NCBI RefSeq assembly: GCF_900115005.1
Contig: NZ_FOUY01000002.1
Span: forward strand, 1-64,000
DNA length: 64,000 bases
Reading direction: 5' to 3'
Source of the DNA: Pseudonocardia ammonioxydans
Lineage (GTDB): Bacteria > Actinomycetota > Actinomycetes > Mycobacteriales > Pseudonocardiaceae
Of the stretch, positions 39,501 through 48,200 are shown in pieces. Below the pieces are notes generated by a model. The model made no database searches. It was not told the origin of the DNA and saw nothing but the letters and a program-made list of their open reading frames with translations. Every line of letters starts with the position of its first letter. Positions within the stretch are counted from its first letter, which is position 1. The position numbers and the translations under genes were made by a program.

Positions 39501-40303
39501 CGGCCCGGCTCGCCGGGATCACCGCCTCGATGGAGAACCCGGACCCGCGGCTCCCCCTGGGCAACAAGGAGGTCACCCCGGTCCAGCTCGCGTCGTCGTA
39601 CGCCACGATCGCGGCGGGCGGGGTCTGGCACGCACCGCACATGGTGTCGCGGGTCGTCGACTCCGAGGGCCGGGTGCTCTACGAGTACTCCCCCGGCGAG
39701 GGGGAACAGCGCTTCCCCGAACAGGTCGCCCGCAACGTCGCCGAGTCGATGATGGACGTCGTCGAGCACGACGGGCTGGAGCTGCCCGGCGGGCAGCAGG
39801 CCGCAGGCAAGACGGGCACCGTGCAGTCCCGGTTCGAGGGCGAGAACAACGACGCCTGGTTCGCCGGCTTCACCCCGGAGTTCGCGGCCGCGGTGTGGAT
39901 CGGCACCGACCGCAACGACCCGATCCGGAACGCGGCCGGGGAGCCGATCAACGGCAAGGACCTGCCCGCCGACGTGTGGCAGGAGTTCATGGCCGACGCG
40001 GTGCGCAGCACCGAGGTGGTCGAGTTCCCGACCTTCCGGCCGCTCGGCGAGTCACCCTCGGAGCTGGCGGCGAACGAGCCGACCGAGACACCGACGCCGA
40101 CCCCGTCGAGCAGCGCCCCGCCGCCACCGCCGTCCCCGGAGCCGGTCGAGGAGGCCCCGCCGCCCGAGCCGGAGGTCCCGGTGGAGCCGACCACCACACC
40201 GGAGCCGACCGTCGACCCCCGCAACGAACCGCTGCAGCAGCAGGACGAGCCCGACCAGCCGGGTGAGGACGCGGGCCGCGACGGGGAACCGACGTTCGGC
40301 TGA
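36533..40303 (+). CDS. Class A penicillin-binding protein (PonA-like) with giant disordered N-terminus
   Basis: 1256 residues; typical class A PBPs have about 700-850. Residues 1 to ~570 are Pro/Gly/Ala/Arg/Asn-rich and predicted cytoplasmic. A membrane helix follows (about 574-600). GT51 glycosyltransferase: EDRSFYSNPGFDITG with the catalytic Glu (~650) and GGSTITQQYVKN. Transpeptidase: SxxK in PGSTFKPF, SxN in SNN and KTG in GKTGTVQ. The C-terminal tail is Pro/Glu/Thr-rich. It polymerises and cross-links peptidoglycan outside the membrane. TTG start at 36533 with GAGGAGAG immediately upstream. The long tail may scaffold division or polar-growth proteins (inference). Confidence 0.92.
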   Translation: MTAGPPPPPRSRRRSSGEDGNEPYGSGRALRTEERPTGRHSSDEVPRDDPGRAPRHGAPARTGRHDAGDPARHGSEGTAATSFADVVRASGRDAARGPAADEPDAGPSGRRSARRDPAGNGAAAGGAPGGHGPVGGAPAPRGAAPGRPAPVPNGRRPAPDGHPSGDVRRPGPSEGVPRGPAPDRPSPNGRPPHGAGRNAPAPNGAAPIGTGPNSPGPNSAGPNGAGSNGAGPNGAGPDGAGPNGSGPNARRPHGPGPDAPAPDAGSNGGRRRGAGPDARPPRGASPADDGTPAPTGADGTTGTTGTTKVGLRVRGGTVPRNPGTPGTPPPPGGGTPSGARPGAPTGARPAAPGPGPRPVTGETRRTPAAGATPGATGATAPGGPTPGSGEQRPAAPRPAGATTPPRTAGAPGPASPDAPAPAHPAGTPAPPHPAGADPTGVIPTGAGAPAPGRRPDAPQPGRRRAPEAPEPARDDATRVVPAAPEDDDDLTAYTGAGTGAGAATTVAPAVTDVADRPRRRRRAEPERPLDRVVALVGPGVGAVRSRLGILDAEQKAALTPQERRTRRRKQIRYSLIGTAASFVLLPLLLFGIGWLIFPVPNEDEAVQKQIATVSFADGGQLARLVPEQGNRIKVGMEAIPPHVREAVLAAEDRSFYSNPGFDITGILRAAFNQVLGGAGGGSTITQQYVKNTLVGNDATYWRKYKELIVSLKVSGQKSKDEILNGYLNAIYFGRGAYGIESASLAYYGKPAAQMTPSEGALLAGIIQSPSNWDPANSPDSARQRWSFVLDGMEQQGWISGPERDAAVFPQTLPPENTSRSSSLTDERGHILNAVRSELGSLGISEQAFAQGGLQVTTTIDPQRQQQLTDAVSAELQDQPEVLRSGAVAIDPQTGGIIGYYGGENGAGLDYATVMKQPGSTFKPFAVLAGLMEDPPVGLGTVFDGSERPGLRNAEGANCPRCDLKQAMTISNNVVFTKLAAQIGPQKVADAARLAGITASMENPDPRLPLGNKEVTPVQLASSYATIAAGGVWHAPHMVSRVVDSEGRVLYEYSPGEGEQRFPEQVARNVAESMMDVVEHDGLELPGGQQAAGKTGTVQSRFEGENNDAWFAGFTPEFAAAVWIGTDRNDPIRNAAGEPINGKDLPADVWQEFMADAVRSTEVVEFPTFRPLGESPSELAANEPTETPTPTPSSSAPPPPPSPEPVEEAPPPEPEVPVEPTTTPEPTVDPRNEPLQQQDEPDQPGEDAGRDGEPTFG
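37135..37281 (+). repeat. PNGAG pentapeptide repeat tract in the PBP tail
   Basis: About ten imperfect 15-base units encode PN(G/S)(A/S/P)G-type repeats (PNSAG, PNGAG, SNGAG, PDGAG, PNGSG). In-frame 15-base periodicity makes the tract prone to expansion or loss. Confidence 0.85.
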
Positions 40304-40344
40304 CGAGCCTGCCCGGACCGCCGGTGCCGGGATACGGTGGGCCC

Positions 40345-40557
40345 GTGACCGGACACCATCACTTCGAGGTGGTGGCCTGGCGGGCGGACCGCAGGCTGAC
40401 CCTCTATGTGCCCGGCATCGAGGCCTCGACCACCGTCGACGACCCGCGGGCGGCCGAGGACGCCGTCCGGGACCTGATCGCCGACCTGACCGGGGTCGAC
40501 CGCGGGGAGATCACCTGCGACATCCACCTCGGGCGGCCCTGGCGGTCCGGGATCTGA
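40345..40557 (+). CDS. Small conserved-type protein, HicB-like pattern
   Basis: 70 residues: VTGHHHFEVVAWRADRR, then LTLYVPGIEASTTVDDP and AVRDLIADLTG. The short beta-beta-alpha pattern resembles HicB/partial RNase H-fold antitoxins, but there is no HicA-like toxin beside it and the similarity is weak. TACGGT (40333-40338) lies six bases before the GTG, so the mRNA is probably leaderless. Codon use is native. Confidence 0.65.
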   Translation: MTGHHHFEVVAWRADRRLTLYVPGIEASTTVDDPRAAEDAVRDLIADLTGVDRGEITCDIHLGRPWRSGI

Positions 40558-40579
40558 GCCACGGCCCGGAAATCCGGGG

Positions 40580-40610
40580 TTGCGGTTGACGCTGCGTCAA
40601 CTCCTACCGT
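40580..40610 (+). promoter_or_regulatory. MerR-type promoter with 19-bp spacer and operator dyad
   Basis: -35 TTGCGG (40580-40585), 19-base spacer, -10 TACCGT (40605-40610). The spacer contains the perfect dyad TTGACGC-T-GCGTCAA (40586-40600). The 19-bp spacer with a central dyad is the arrangement that MerR-family activators remodel. The GTG of the regulator follows the -10 by seven bases, so the transcript is leaderless and the gene autoregulated. Confidence 0.8.
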
Positions 40611-40617
40611 TTCTCCC

Positions 40618-41367
40618 GTGACGGAGACGCAGAGCTGGAGCACCGATCAGGTGGTCCGGCTGGCCGGGGTCAGCTCGCGCACGCTGCGCCACTACGACCA
40701 GGTGGGACTGCTCCGACCGGCCGGGACCGGCCCGGGCGGTCGGCGGTTCTACCGGCGGGCGGAGCTGCGGCGGCTGCAGCACGTGCTCGTGCTGCGTGAG
40801 CTGGGTCTCGGGCTGCCGGACATCGCCGCGGTACTCGACGGGGGGTCCGAGGTGGACGCGCTGCGCGCCCACCACGAGCGCCTGCTGCGCGAGGTCGGGC
40901 GCCTGCGCCGGCTCGCCGACACCGTCGCGCTGTCCATCGAGGAGAGAGAAGGGGGAGACACGGTGTCCGCCGACGAGATGTTCGCCGCGTTCCGCGACGA
41001 CCCGTACGGCCCGGAGGCGCGCGAGCGCTGGGGCGCCGAGGCCGTCGCCGTCCAGGAGGAGGTCGCGGGCTGGGACCGCGACCGGGCCGCCGAGACCATG
41101 GCGGGCTGGGAGGCGATCCTGCGGCGGCTCGCCGCGGCGCGCTCGGCCGGTGAGCCGGTCGACGCGCCCGCCGTGCAGGAGGTGGTGGCCACCCACCACG
41201 CGTGGGTGAGCCGGTTCTGGGTGCCGGGCCGCGAGGCCTACATCGGGCTGGGCTCGCTCTACGCCGACGACCCGCGGTTCGCCGACCAGATCGACGCCCA
41301 CGCCGACGGCCTGAGCGGCTACCTGCGCGACGCGATCGCGGTGTACGCGCAGGCGCATCTGGAGTAG
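40618..41367 (+). CDS. MerR-family regulator with TipAS-type ligand-binding domain
   Basis: 249 residues. N-terminal MerR winged helix (WSTDQVVRLAGVSSRTLRHYD, shortened: VVRLAGVSSRTLRHYDQVGL), a dimerisation coil and, from about residue 125, a TipAS antibiotic-binding domain (MFAAFRDDPYGPEARERWG, then HHAWVSRFWVPGREAYIGLG). TipA-type proteins bind thiopeptides or other cyclic drugs and activate their own promoter and efflux genes. GTG start; promoter at 40580-40610. No efflux gene is adjacent. Confidence 0.92.
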   Translation: MTETQSWSTDQVVRLAGVSSRTLRHYDQVGLLRPAGTGPGGRRFYRRAELRRLQHVLVLRELGLGLPDIAAVLDGGSEVDALRAHHERLLREVGRLRRLADTVALSIEEREGGDTVSADEMFAAFRDDPYGPEARERWGAEAVAVQEEVAGWDRDRAAETMAGWEAILRRLAAARSAGEPVDAPAVQEVVATHHAWVSRFWVPGREAYIGLGSLYADDPRFADQIDAHADGLSGYLRDAIAVYAQAHLE

Positions 41368-41377
41368 AACCCCGGGT

Positions 41378-42238
41378 ATGGACGGGGTGACGGACCGGTG
41401 GCTCGACACCGAGTACGTGCCGGCGCAGCCGCCCACCGCGCTGCGCCGGCACGTGCTGCGCTACCTCGGTTACCGGGAGCGCTCGACGGCGCCGGTCCGT
41501 CGCAGGCAGGCCCCGGCCGCCGGCATCGCGCTGATCCTGGGGTTCCATCCGCTGTCGCTGTCCGGGCCGCTGATCGGCACCGGGGCGGCGGCCGCGTTCG
41601 TCGGCGGGCTCAGCGACAGCTGGGTACTCACCGAGTTCACCGGCCCGCAGGCCGGGATCCAGGTCGACCTCACTCCGGCCGCGCTGTTCACCCTGCTCGG
41701 CGGCCGGACGGTGGGCGACGGCGCGGTGCCGGCGCTCGACCGGCTCGAGGATCCCGAGCTCGCGGCCCTGCCGGAGCGGCTCGCCGCGGCCCCGGACTGG
41801 GGGCGGCGGTTCGCGCTGGTCACCGACCTGCTCGCGGACCGGCTGCTGGATGTGCGTGCCCGCCGGCCGGCACCCGAGGTCGCGCACGCGTGGGACCGGC
41901 TCGCGGCCTCGGCCGGTGCGGTGCCGGTGACCACCCTGGCCGCGGAGACCGGGTGGAGCCGGCGTCACCTGCAGGCCCGGTTCGCCGGCCAGATGGGGCT
42001 GAACCCGCGCACCGCGGGCCGGGTGCTGCGCTTCGCCGGCGCCTCCCGCCTGGTCGGCGGGAGCCGCACCCCGCTCGCCGAGGTGGCCGCGACCTGCGGG
42101 TACGCCGACCAGGCCCACCTGTCACGGGAGTTCCGGACGCTCGCCGGGACGACGCCGTCGGCGTTCCGGGCGGAGTGGGGCCGGTTCCCGTCCGTTCAAG
42201 ACACGGAGCCCGGTGGCGACGACGATCGGGCGCCATGA
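41378..42238 (+). CDS. AraC-family transcriptional regulator
   Basis: 286 residues. The C-terminal AraC HTH is present: VTTLAAETGWSRRHLQARF as first helix pair and PLAEVAATCGYADQAHLSREF as second, ending TTPSAFRAEW. The N-terminal domain (LRRHVLRYLGYRE...HPLSLSGPL) is the DUF6597-like sensor. The stop overlaps the next start (ATGA), and this regulator-VOC pairing is common in actinomycetes, so it probably controls its own downstream genes. Confidence 0.9.
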   Translation: MDGVTDRWLDTEYVPAQPPTALRRHVLRYLGYRERSTAPVRRRQAPAAGIALILGFHPLSLSGPLIGTGAAAAFVGGLSDSWVLTEFTGPQAGIQVDLTPAALFTLLGGRTVGDGAVPALDRLEDPELAALPERLAAAPDWGRRFALVTDLLADRLLDVRARRPAPEVAHAWDRLAASAGAVPVTTLAAETGWSRRHLQARFAGQMGLNPRTAGRVLRFAGASRLVGGSRTPLAEVAATCGYADQAHLSREFRTLAGTTPSAFRAEWGRFPSVQDTEPGGDDDRAP

Positions 42239-42618
42239 GCATTCACCCGACCCTGCGTTACGACGACCCGCGTGCCGCCATCGACTTCCTGGTCACCGCG
42301 CTCGGCTTCCGTGAGCTGGCCGCGCACTCCGACGGGAACGGCACGATCGTGCACGCCGAGCTGGCCTGGGAGGACCGGGGCGAGCGCGGCGTCCTCGCCC
42401 TCGGCGCCCGCACCGGAGGCGACCCGTTCGACACCGGCCGTGCGGTGACCTACCTGACCTGCGACGACCCGGACGCGCTGCACGAGCGGGCGGTGGCTGC
42501 CGGCGCGACCGTCGTCATGGGCCTCACCGATCAGGACTACGGTTCCCGCGAGTTCGCCGTCGCCGACCGGGAGGGCAACGTGTGGTCGCTCGGCACGTAC
42601 CGGATGGGAGCCGGGTGA
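42235..42618 (+). CDS. VOC/glyoxalase-fold protein
   Basis: 127 residues, one VOC unit pair: LRYDDPRAAIDFLVTALGF and SREFAVADREGNVWSLGTY. The family covers glyoxalases, bleomycin-type resistance proteins and epimerases; metal ligands cannot be fixed by eye. Overlaps both neighbours by four bases (ATGA upstream, GTGA downstream). Confidence 0.88.
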   Translation: MSIHPTLRYDDPRAAIDFLVTALGFRELAAHSDGNGTIVHAELAWEDRGERGVLALGARTGGDPFDTGRAVTYLTCDDPDALHERAVAAGATVVMGLTDQDYGSREFAVADREGNVWSLGTYRMGAG

Positions 42619-43013
42619 TCGCAGCGCATCCCGACCCGGCCGACCCGCTGCCCTGGCTGCGGGAGATCTGCCTGACGCTGCCCGAGGTGACCGAGAAGCT
42701 CAGCCACGGCTCGCCGTCGTGGTTCGTGCGGAGGATGTTCGTGTCCTACGCCGAGCACCACCACGGGCACCCGCACGTCGCCTTCTGGTGCGCCGCCCCG
42801 CCCGGGGTGCAGGAGGAGCTGATCGCCGAGGACCCGGCCCGGTTCTTCCGGCCGGCCTACGTCGGGCACCGGGGCTGGCTCGGTGTCGTCCTGGACGGCA
42901 CGGGCTCCCCCGGCGGCGCGGCGCGGCCGGACCGCGACGAGATCACCGAGATCGTCACCGACGCCTACCGCTGCGTGGCACCGGCCCGGCTGGCGGCTTT
43001 ACTGGAACGGTGA
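42615..43013 (+). CDS. MmcQ/YjbR-family protein
   Basis: 132 residues. ICLTLPEVTEKLSHGSPSWFV and VRRMFVSYAEHHHGHP are typical of the MmcQ/YjbR fold (CyaY-like, DNA-binding proposed for the family); PARFFRPAYVGHRGWLGVVL is the conserved middle. GTG start overlaps the VOC stop. Function in the operon is not evident. Confidence 0.88.
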   Translation: MIAAHPDPADPLPWLREICLTLPEVTEKLSHGSPSWFVRRMFVSYAEHHHGHPHVAFWCAAPPGVQEELIAEDPARFFRPAYVGHRGWLGVVLDGTGSPGGAARPDRDEITEIVTDAYRCVAPARLAALLER

Positions 43014-43756
43014 TCGAACTGGACGGCCTGCACTACGAGTACGACGACGTCGCGGGCGCGGCGGACCGCGCTCCGCTGCTGTTCCTGCACGAGGGGCTGG
43101 GCTCGGTCGGGCTGTGGCGGGGGTTCCACCGCCGGATCGCGGCGGAGACCGGGCGGCGGACGGTCGCCTACTCCCGGCTCGGGCACGGCCGCTCGGACCC
43201 GCCGCGCACCCCGCGCACCGCGTCGTTCATGGCCGACGAGGCGGCCGGCGTGGTACCCGCGCTGTGCGGGGCACTCGGGCTGGACCGGCCGGTGCTCGTC
43301 GGCCACTCCGACGGCGGGACGATCGCGCTGCTCGCCGCGGCGCAGCACCCGGTGACGGCGGCGGTGGTCCTCGCCCCGCACGTGCTGGTCGAGGAGTTCG
43401 CGCTGGACGCGATCCGCTCCGCCCGGGACGCGTTCGAGACCGGCGAGCTGCGCACCCGGATGGCCCGCCACCACGACGACCCGGACGCCGCCTTCCGCGG
43501 CTGGAACGACATGTGGCTCGATCCCGGGTTCCGGGACTGGGACGTGCGCGACCGGCTCGGCGCGATCACCGCGCCGGTGCTGGCGATCCAGGGCGACGAC
43601 GACCCGTACGGCAGCATCGTGCACGTCCGCAGCGTGGCCGAGCGGTCGGCCGGGCCGGTGACGATCACCGAGCCGGCCTGCGGGCACTCGCCGCACCTGG
43701 AGCTCCCGGACGAGACGGCCGCGGCGATCACCGGGTTCCTCGCCGGGCTCGGCTGA
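43010..43756 (+). CDS. Alpha/beta-fold hydrolase
   Basis: 248 residues. Oxyanion region LFLHEGLGSVGLW, nucleophile elbow GHSDGGT (Ser), acid in QGDDDPYG and the His in ACGHSPHLE complete a catalytic triad. Substrate unknown; esterase or lactonase activity is plausible. Last gene of the araC-VOC-yjbR-hydrolase run, overlapping the previous gene by four bases. Confidence 0.9.
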   Translation: MIELDGLHYEYDDVAGAADRAPLLFLHEGLGSVGLWRGFHRRIAAETGRRTVAYSRLGHGRSDPPRTPRTASFMADEAAGVVPALCGALGLDRPVLVGHSDGGTIALLAAAQHPVTAAVVLAPHVLVEEFALDAIRSARDAFETGELRTRMARHHDDPDAAFRGWNDMWLDPGFRDWDVRDRLGAITAPVLAIQGDDDPYGSIVHVRSVAERSAGPVTITEPACGHSPHLELPDETAAAITGFLAGLG

Positions 43757-43802
43757 GAAGCTCCCCGGGGACCTCCCTGCGAACACCGCCGCGGCTGCGC
43801 CC

Positions 43803-44228
43803 TCAGCGGGCCGACCAGCCCGTCCAGCGGGCCGGGGTCAGGATCAGCACCGGGCCCGCCGGCCGCTGCTCGGCGTACGGCGGGTACTTGCCGGCCAGCG
43901 CGGTGAGCGCCCGCTCGGCCGGCTCGCCGTCGTCGTGGATCTCCGCGGTGGCGTCGAGGCGCACCCACCACAGCTGCGACCAGTCGTCGTCGTAGTGGTC
44001 GGCGAGCAGCCCGACGCGCGGGTCGGCCTCGATGTCGCGCAGCCGGGCCAGTCTGCGGTGCCGTTTGGGCTTCACCTCGTCCACCGCGGAGACCACCCGC
44101 CCGTCGAGCAGCGCGAACGTGATCGGCACCAGTCGCGGCGTCCCGTCGGTGGTGCGGATCGTGGCCAGCCGGGCGACCGGGGCCGAGGCGAGCAGCGAGC
44201 GGGCGGCGTTCTCGTCGAGGGCGGGCAT
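43803..44228 (-). CDS. PPOX-class F420-dependent oxidoreductase
   Basis: 141 residues, split-barrel flavin/F420 fold: RLATIRTTDGTPRLVPITFAL (quoted in part: VARLATIRTTDG, PRLVPITFA) and VDEVKPKRHRRLARLRDIEA, then SQLWWVRLDATAEI, matching the Rv0121c/TIGR03668 type. These small enzymes use deazaflavin F420, consistent with an F420-making actinomycete. The ATG at 44228 lies 46 bases from an ArsR-type operator, so the divergent ArsR protein may also control it. Confidence 0.87.
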   Translation of the reverse strand: MPALDENAARSLLASAPVARLATIRTTDGTPRLVPITFALLDGRVVSAVDEVKPKRHRRLARLRDIEADPRVGLLADHYDDDWSQLWWVRLDATAEIHDDGEPAERALTALAGKYPPYAEQRPAGPVLILTPARWTGWSAR

Positions 44229-44274
44229 CACCGACGATCCTGGCCGCCCGTGGGCGACCGCGCCACCACCGTTG

Positions 44275-44292
44275 TTCAACCTCGGGGTTGAA
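44275..44292. promoter_or_regulatory. ArsR-type operator 1
   Basis: TTCAACC-TCGG-GGTTGAA, a perfect 7-4-7 dyad in the divergent region between the PPOX gene and the ArsR-family gene. The same half-site repeats at 44322-44337, 46 bp centre to centre. Confidence 0.8.
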
Positions 44293-44321
44293 TACTGCAG
44301 TGAGCCGCGCTACCGTCGTAC

Positions 44322-44337
44322 TCAACCGAAAGGTTGA
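44322..44337. promoter_or_regulatory. ArsR-type operator 2
   Basis: TCAACC-GAAA-GGTTGA, a perfect 6-4-6 dyad sharing the half-sites of operator 1. It lies just before the AGGAGGAGG ribosome binding site of the ArsR-family gene, where binding would block transcription. Confidence 0.8.
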
Positions 44338-44353
44338 ACGAGGAGGAGGCGTC

Positions 44354-44710
44354 GTGGAGGACCGGCTCTCGAAGGTGTTCGCCGCGCTGGCGGACCCGCT
44401 CCGGCGCGACATGGTGGCCCGGCTGGCCGCCGACGACGCGACGGTCAACGAGCTCGCCGAGCCCTACGACGTGTCCGTCCAGGCGGTGTCCAAGCACATC
44501 AAGGTGCTCGAGGACGCGGGGCTGGTCCGGCGCAGCCGGCAGGCCCAGCGGCGCCCCGTGCACCTCGAGGCGGAGGTGTTCGACCTCATGACGGCCTGGA
44601 TCGAGCGGTACCGGCGCCAGGTGGAGGAACGCTACCGGCGCCTCGACGACCTGCTGGCCGGAGAAGCACGCAGCGACACCGACACAGACACCGAGGGAGC
44701 AGCATCATGA
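44354..44710 (+). CDS. ArsR-family HTH regulator
   Basis: 118 residues. Winged helix: VFAALADPLRRDMVARLA, recognition VSVQAVSKHIKVLEDAGLV and wing RRSRQAQRRPVHLE. No metal-binding Cys pattern, so it belongs to the metal-independent subgroup that pairs with SRPBCC proteins. The GTG at 44354 has AGGAGGAGG upstream. Two matching dyads lie in front. The stop overlaps the SRPBCC start (ATGA). Confidence 0.92.
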   Translation: MEDRLSKVFAALADPLRRDMVARLAADDATVNELAEPYDVSVQAVSKHIKVLEDAGLVRRSRQAQRRPVHLEAEVFDLMTAWIERYRRQVEERYRRLDDLLAGEARSDTDTDTEGAAS

Positions 44711-45198
44711 GCACCACGACCCGCGAGACCACCATCGAGGCCGTCCCGGACCTGCCGATCATCCGGATCACCCGGGAGTTCGACGCGCCGCCGGAGCGGG
44801 TCTTCGACGCCCACGTCGACGTCGAGAAGGTCAAGCGCTGGCTCGGCCCGCGCCGGCTGACCATGACCGTGCAGCGCTGGGACGCCGAGACCGGCGGCGG
44901 CTACCGCTACACCCACACCGAACCTGACACGGTCGACGGCGAGCACCGCTTCTTCGGCTCGTTCCACGAGGTCCGCGCGCCCGAGCGGATCGTGCAGACC
45001 TTCACCTACGAGGGCTACCCGGAGGGCGTCAGCCTGGAGACGATGACGCTGACCGAGCTGCCCGGGGGACGCACCCGGCTGGTCGCGACCTCGGTCGTCG
45101 ACTCGGTCGAGGCCCGGGACGCGATGCTCGCCTCCGGCATGGAGGTCGGCGTGAACGAGGGCTACGAGCAGCTCGACGAACTGCTCGCCGCGTCCTGA
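44707..45198 (+). CDS. SRPBCC (AHSA1/START-like) protein
   Basis: 163 residues: IRITREFDAPPERVFDAHVD, WLGPRRLTMTVQRWD and VNEGYEQLDELLA are AHSA1/CalC-type marks of a hydrophobic-ligand-binding helix-grip fold. Such proteins are regularly coupled to the ArsR partner upstream and may sequester or sense a small ligand. Overlaps the regulator by four bases. Confidence 0.9.
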   Translation: MSTTTRETTIEAVPDLPIIRITREFDAPPERVFDAHVDVEKVKRWLGPRRLTMTVQRWDAETGGGYRYTHTEPDTVDGEHRFFGSFHEVRAPERIVQTFTYEGYPEGVSLETMTLTELPGGRTRLVATSVVDSVEARDAMLASGMEVGVNEGYEQLDELLAAS

Positions 45199-45259
45199 CC
45201 CGGAGCCGGCGCGGCGGGCGGGCGCGGTGACTGTCGGGGGTGCCTTCTAGCGTGGGGGT

Positions 45260-48200
45260 GTGCTCGTCGTCCACGCCCTCCACTCCCCCGGCCGGGGTGT
45301 CCTGCTCTGGGCCGAGGACGGTGAGCGGCCCGCCCGGACCGGGCGGCGCTCACTGCGGACCGCGCGGCCGCACCCGTTCGCGGTGCCGTCCGACGAGCTG
45401 GCCGCGGTGCACCCGGGCAAGCCCGCGTCGGTCACCGTCCTGCTGCCGTCCCATCCGGGCGGGCCGCAGGACTCCCCCGGGCTCGTGCGCAGCACGGCCC
45501 GCGCCCGCAGCCGCAGCACGCCGGCGCTGGCCCCGTGGACGGTGCCCGCGGTGCTGGTGGATCCCTCCGAGCTGACCGATCCCGCACCCGGCGTGCGCTA
45601 CGGCGACGGGTTCCGGCACCTCGCCGAGCTGGTCCGCCTGGCCGACGAGCTGGCCGCCCGCGGGCGGGTGCTGCCGGTACTGGCGACGGACTCCGGCCGG
45701 CCGGTCGCCCGCTGGCGGCCCGTCGTGCAGGGGCTCGACGCCGTCGCCCGGGCGGACCTGGTGCGCCGGCTGCCGCCGGTGGCCCGCTGTGAGCAGCGGC
45801 GCCCCGGCGACACCGCCGGGCAGGATCCGGACGAGCTGGTCGACGCCGCGCTCGAGCGCTTCACCGATGCCGCGGTGCGCGACCGGCTCGGCCGCAGTGC
45901 CGCGATGCCACTGGCTCTGCCGGACCGCCCGGACGCGCCGGCGGCGCTGCTGCACGCGCTGACCGGGCCGGCGCCGGAGGTCACCGCCTCCAGGGAGGGG
46001 CTGGCCGCGCTGCGCGAGGCCCTGACCGCGTGGGACGACGTGGGCCGCGAGCAGCCCGGCGCGGGAACCGCGCTGTTCCGGCTGACCGAGGTCGACACCC
46101 TGCACGACCCGGCCGATCCCGGACCGGACGTACTCGACCAGACCGGCGACGGCACCCGGTGGCAGGTGCAGTTCGCGCTGCAGTCCACCGAGGACCCGAG
46201 CCTGCAGCTGGAGGCGGCCGACGTCTGGGGCGGCGGCGCCGAGCGCCTGATCGCCGGCGCGCAGGACGTGCTGCTCGCCGAGCTGGGCCGGGCCGCGCAG
46301 GTGCTGCCCGAGCTGGTCCGCGCGCTGCGCGAGGCCCGGCCGGTGGCTCTGGACCTCAACATCGCCGGGGCGCACCGGTTCCTCACCCGGGACGCGCCCG
46401 CGCTGCTCACCGCCGGGTTCGGCGTCGCACTCCCGCGCGGGTGGGACGGCTCGCGGGCGCTCGGGCTGAAGCTGTCGGCGTCGTCGGCCGGCGCGCCCGG
46501 CGTGGTCACCCGCGGTGGCCTGGGCCGCGACGAGCTCGCCCACTTCCGCTGGTCACTGGCGGTCGGCGACGACGAGCTGGGCGAGGACGAGATCGCCGCC
46601 CTGGTCGCGGCGAAGGCCCCGCTGGTGCGGCTGCGCGGACGCTGGGTCAGCGTCGACGCCGACGCACTCGCCCGCGGCCTGGACTTCCTGCGCCGGTCGC
46701 GGGACCGCACCCCGACGGTGCACGACGTGCTGGCCGCCGCCCGCGGCGATGTCGACGCCCCGCTGCCGGTCACCGACGTCGAGGCCCGTGGCCGGCTCGG
46801 TGCGCTCCTCGACGGCACCGCCGACCGCGACCTGGAACCGCTGCCGGCGCCGCCCGGGTTCACCGCGACCCTGCGGCCCTACCAGGAGCGGGGTGTGTCC
46901 TGGCTGGCGTTCCTGTCCTCGCTCGGGCTCGGTGCCTGCCTGGCCGACGACATGGGGCTCGGCAAGACGGTGCAGCTGCTCGCCCTGGAGGCGCACGACC
47001 GGGCCGGAGACCCCGCCACCGGCACCGCGCCCACCCTCATCGTCTGCCCGATGTCGATGGTCGGGACCTGGCAGAAGGAGGCGGCGCGGTTCGCGCCGGA
47101 GCTGCGGGTGCACGCCCACCACGGCCCGGCCCGCCCGCGCGGCGCGGCGCTGCACGAGCGGCTGGGCGAGGTCGACGTGATCGTCACGACCTACGCGACC
47201 GCCACCCGCGACGCCGAGGACCTGCGTGCGTGGCGGTTCCACCGGCTCGTCCTCGACGAGGCCCAGATGATCAAGAACTCGCACGCTGCGGCCTCCCGGA
47301 CGGCGCGCTCGCTCGACGCCGCGCACCGCATCGCGCTGACCGGGACCCCGATGGAGAACCGGCTCGCCGAGCTGTGGTCGGTGATGGACTTCCTCAACCC
47401 CGGCCTGCTCGGCTCGCCCGAGGTGTTCCGGCAGCGCTTCGCCGTGCCGATCGAGCGGCACGGTGACGACGGCGCCGCCCGCACGCTGCGCCGGATCACC
47501 CGGCCGTACCTGCTGCGCCGGGTCAAGACCGACCCGCAGGTGATCGACGACCTCCCCGAGAAGATCGAGATCGTGCAGGACCACCGGCTGACCCGGGAGC
47601 AGGCGTCGCTGTACCGCACGGTCGTCGACGACATGATGGAGAAGATCGCCGACAGCGACGGCATCGAGCGGCGCGGGAACGTGCTCGCCGCGATGAGCAA
47701 GCTCAAGCAGATCTGCAACCACCCGGCCCAGCTGCTGCACGACGGCTCCGCGATCCACCGCGCCGGCGGCCGGCACCGCTCCGGGAAGGTCGCCCGCCTG
47801 GAGGAGATCCTCGAGTCGGTGCTCGCCGCGGGCGACAAGGCGCTGCTGTTCACCCAGTACACCGAGTTCGCCGCGATGCTGCGCCCGCACCTGTCCGCCC
47901 GGTTCGACACCGAGGTGCTCTACCTGCACGGCGGCACGCCGAAGAAGCGGCGCGACGAGATGGTCGCCCGGTTCCAGGGCGACGACGGCCCGTCGGTGTT
48001 CCTGCTCTCGCTCAAGGCCGGCGGCACCGGGCTGACGCTGACCGCGGCCAACCACGTGATCCACCTGGACCGGTGGTGGAACCCGGCGGTGGAGGACCAG
48101 GCGACCGACCGGGCGTTCCGGATCGGGCAGAAGCGCTCGGTGCAGGTGCGCAAGTTCGTCTGCCCGGGCACCGTCGAGGAACGGATCGACACCCTGGTCG

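Noticed and set aside
36368..39769. A 1133-codon open frame antisense to the penicillin-binding protein
   Set aside because: It has no recognisable domain and composition typical of a shadow frame, while the plus strand holds intact GT51 and transpeptidase motifs.
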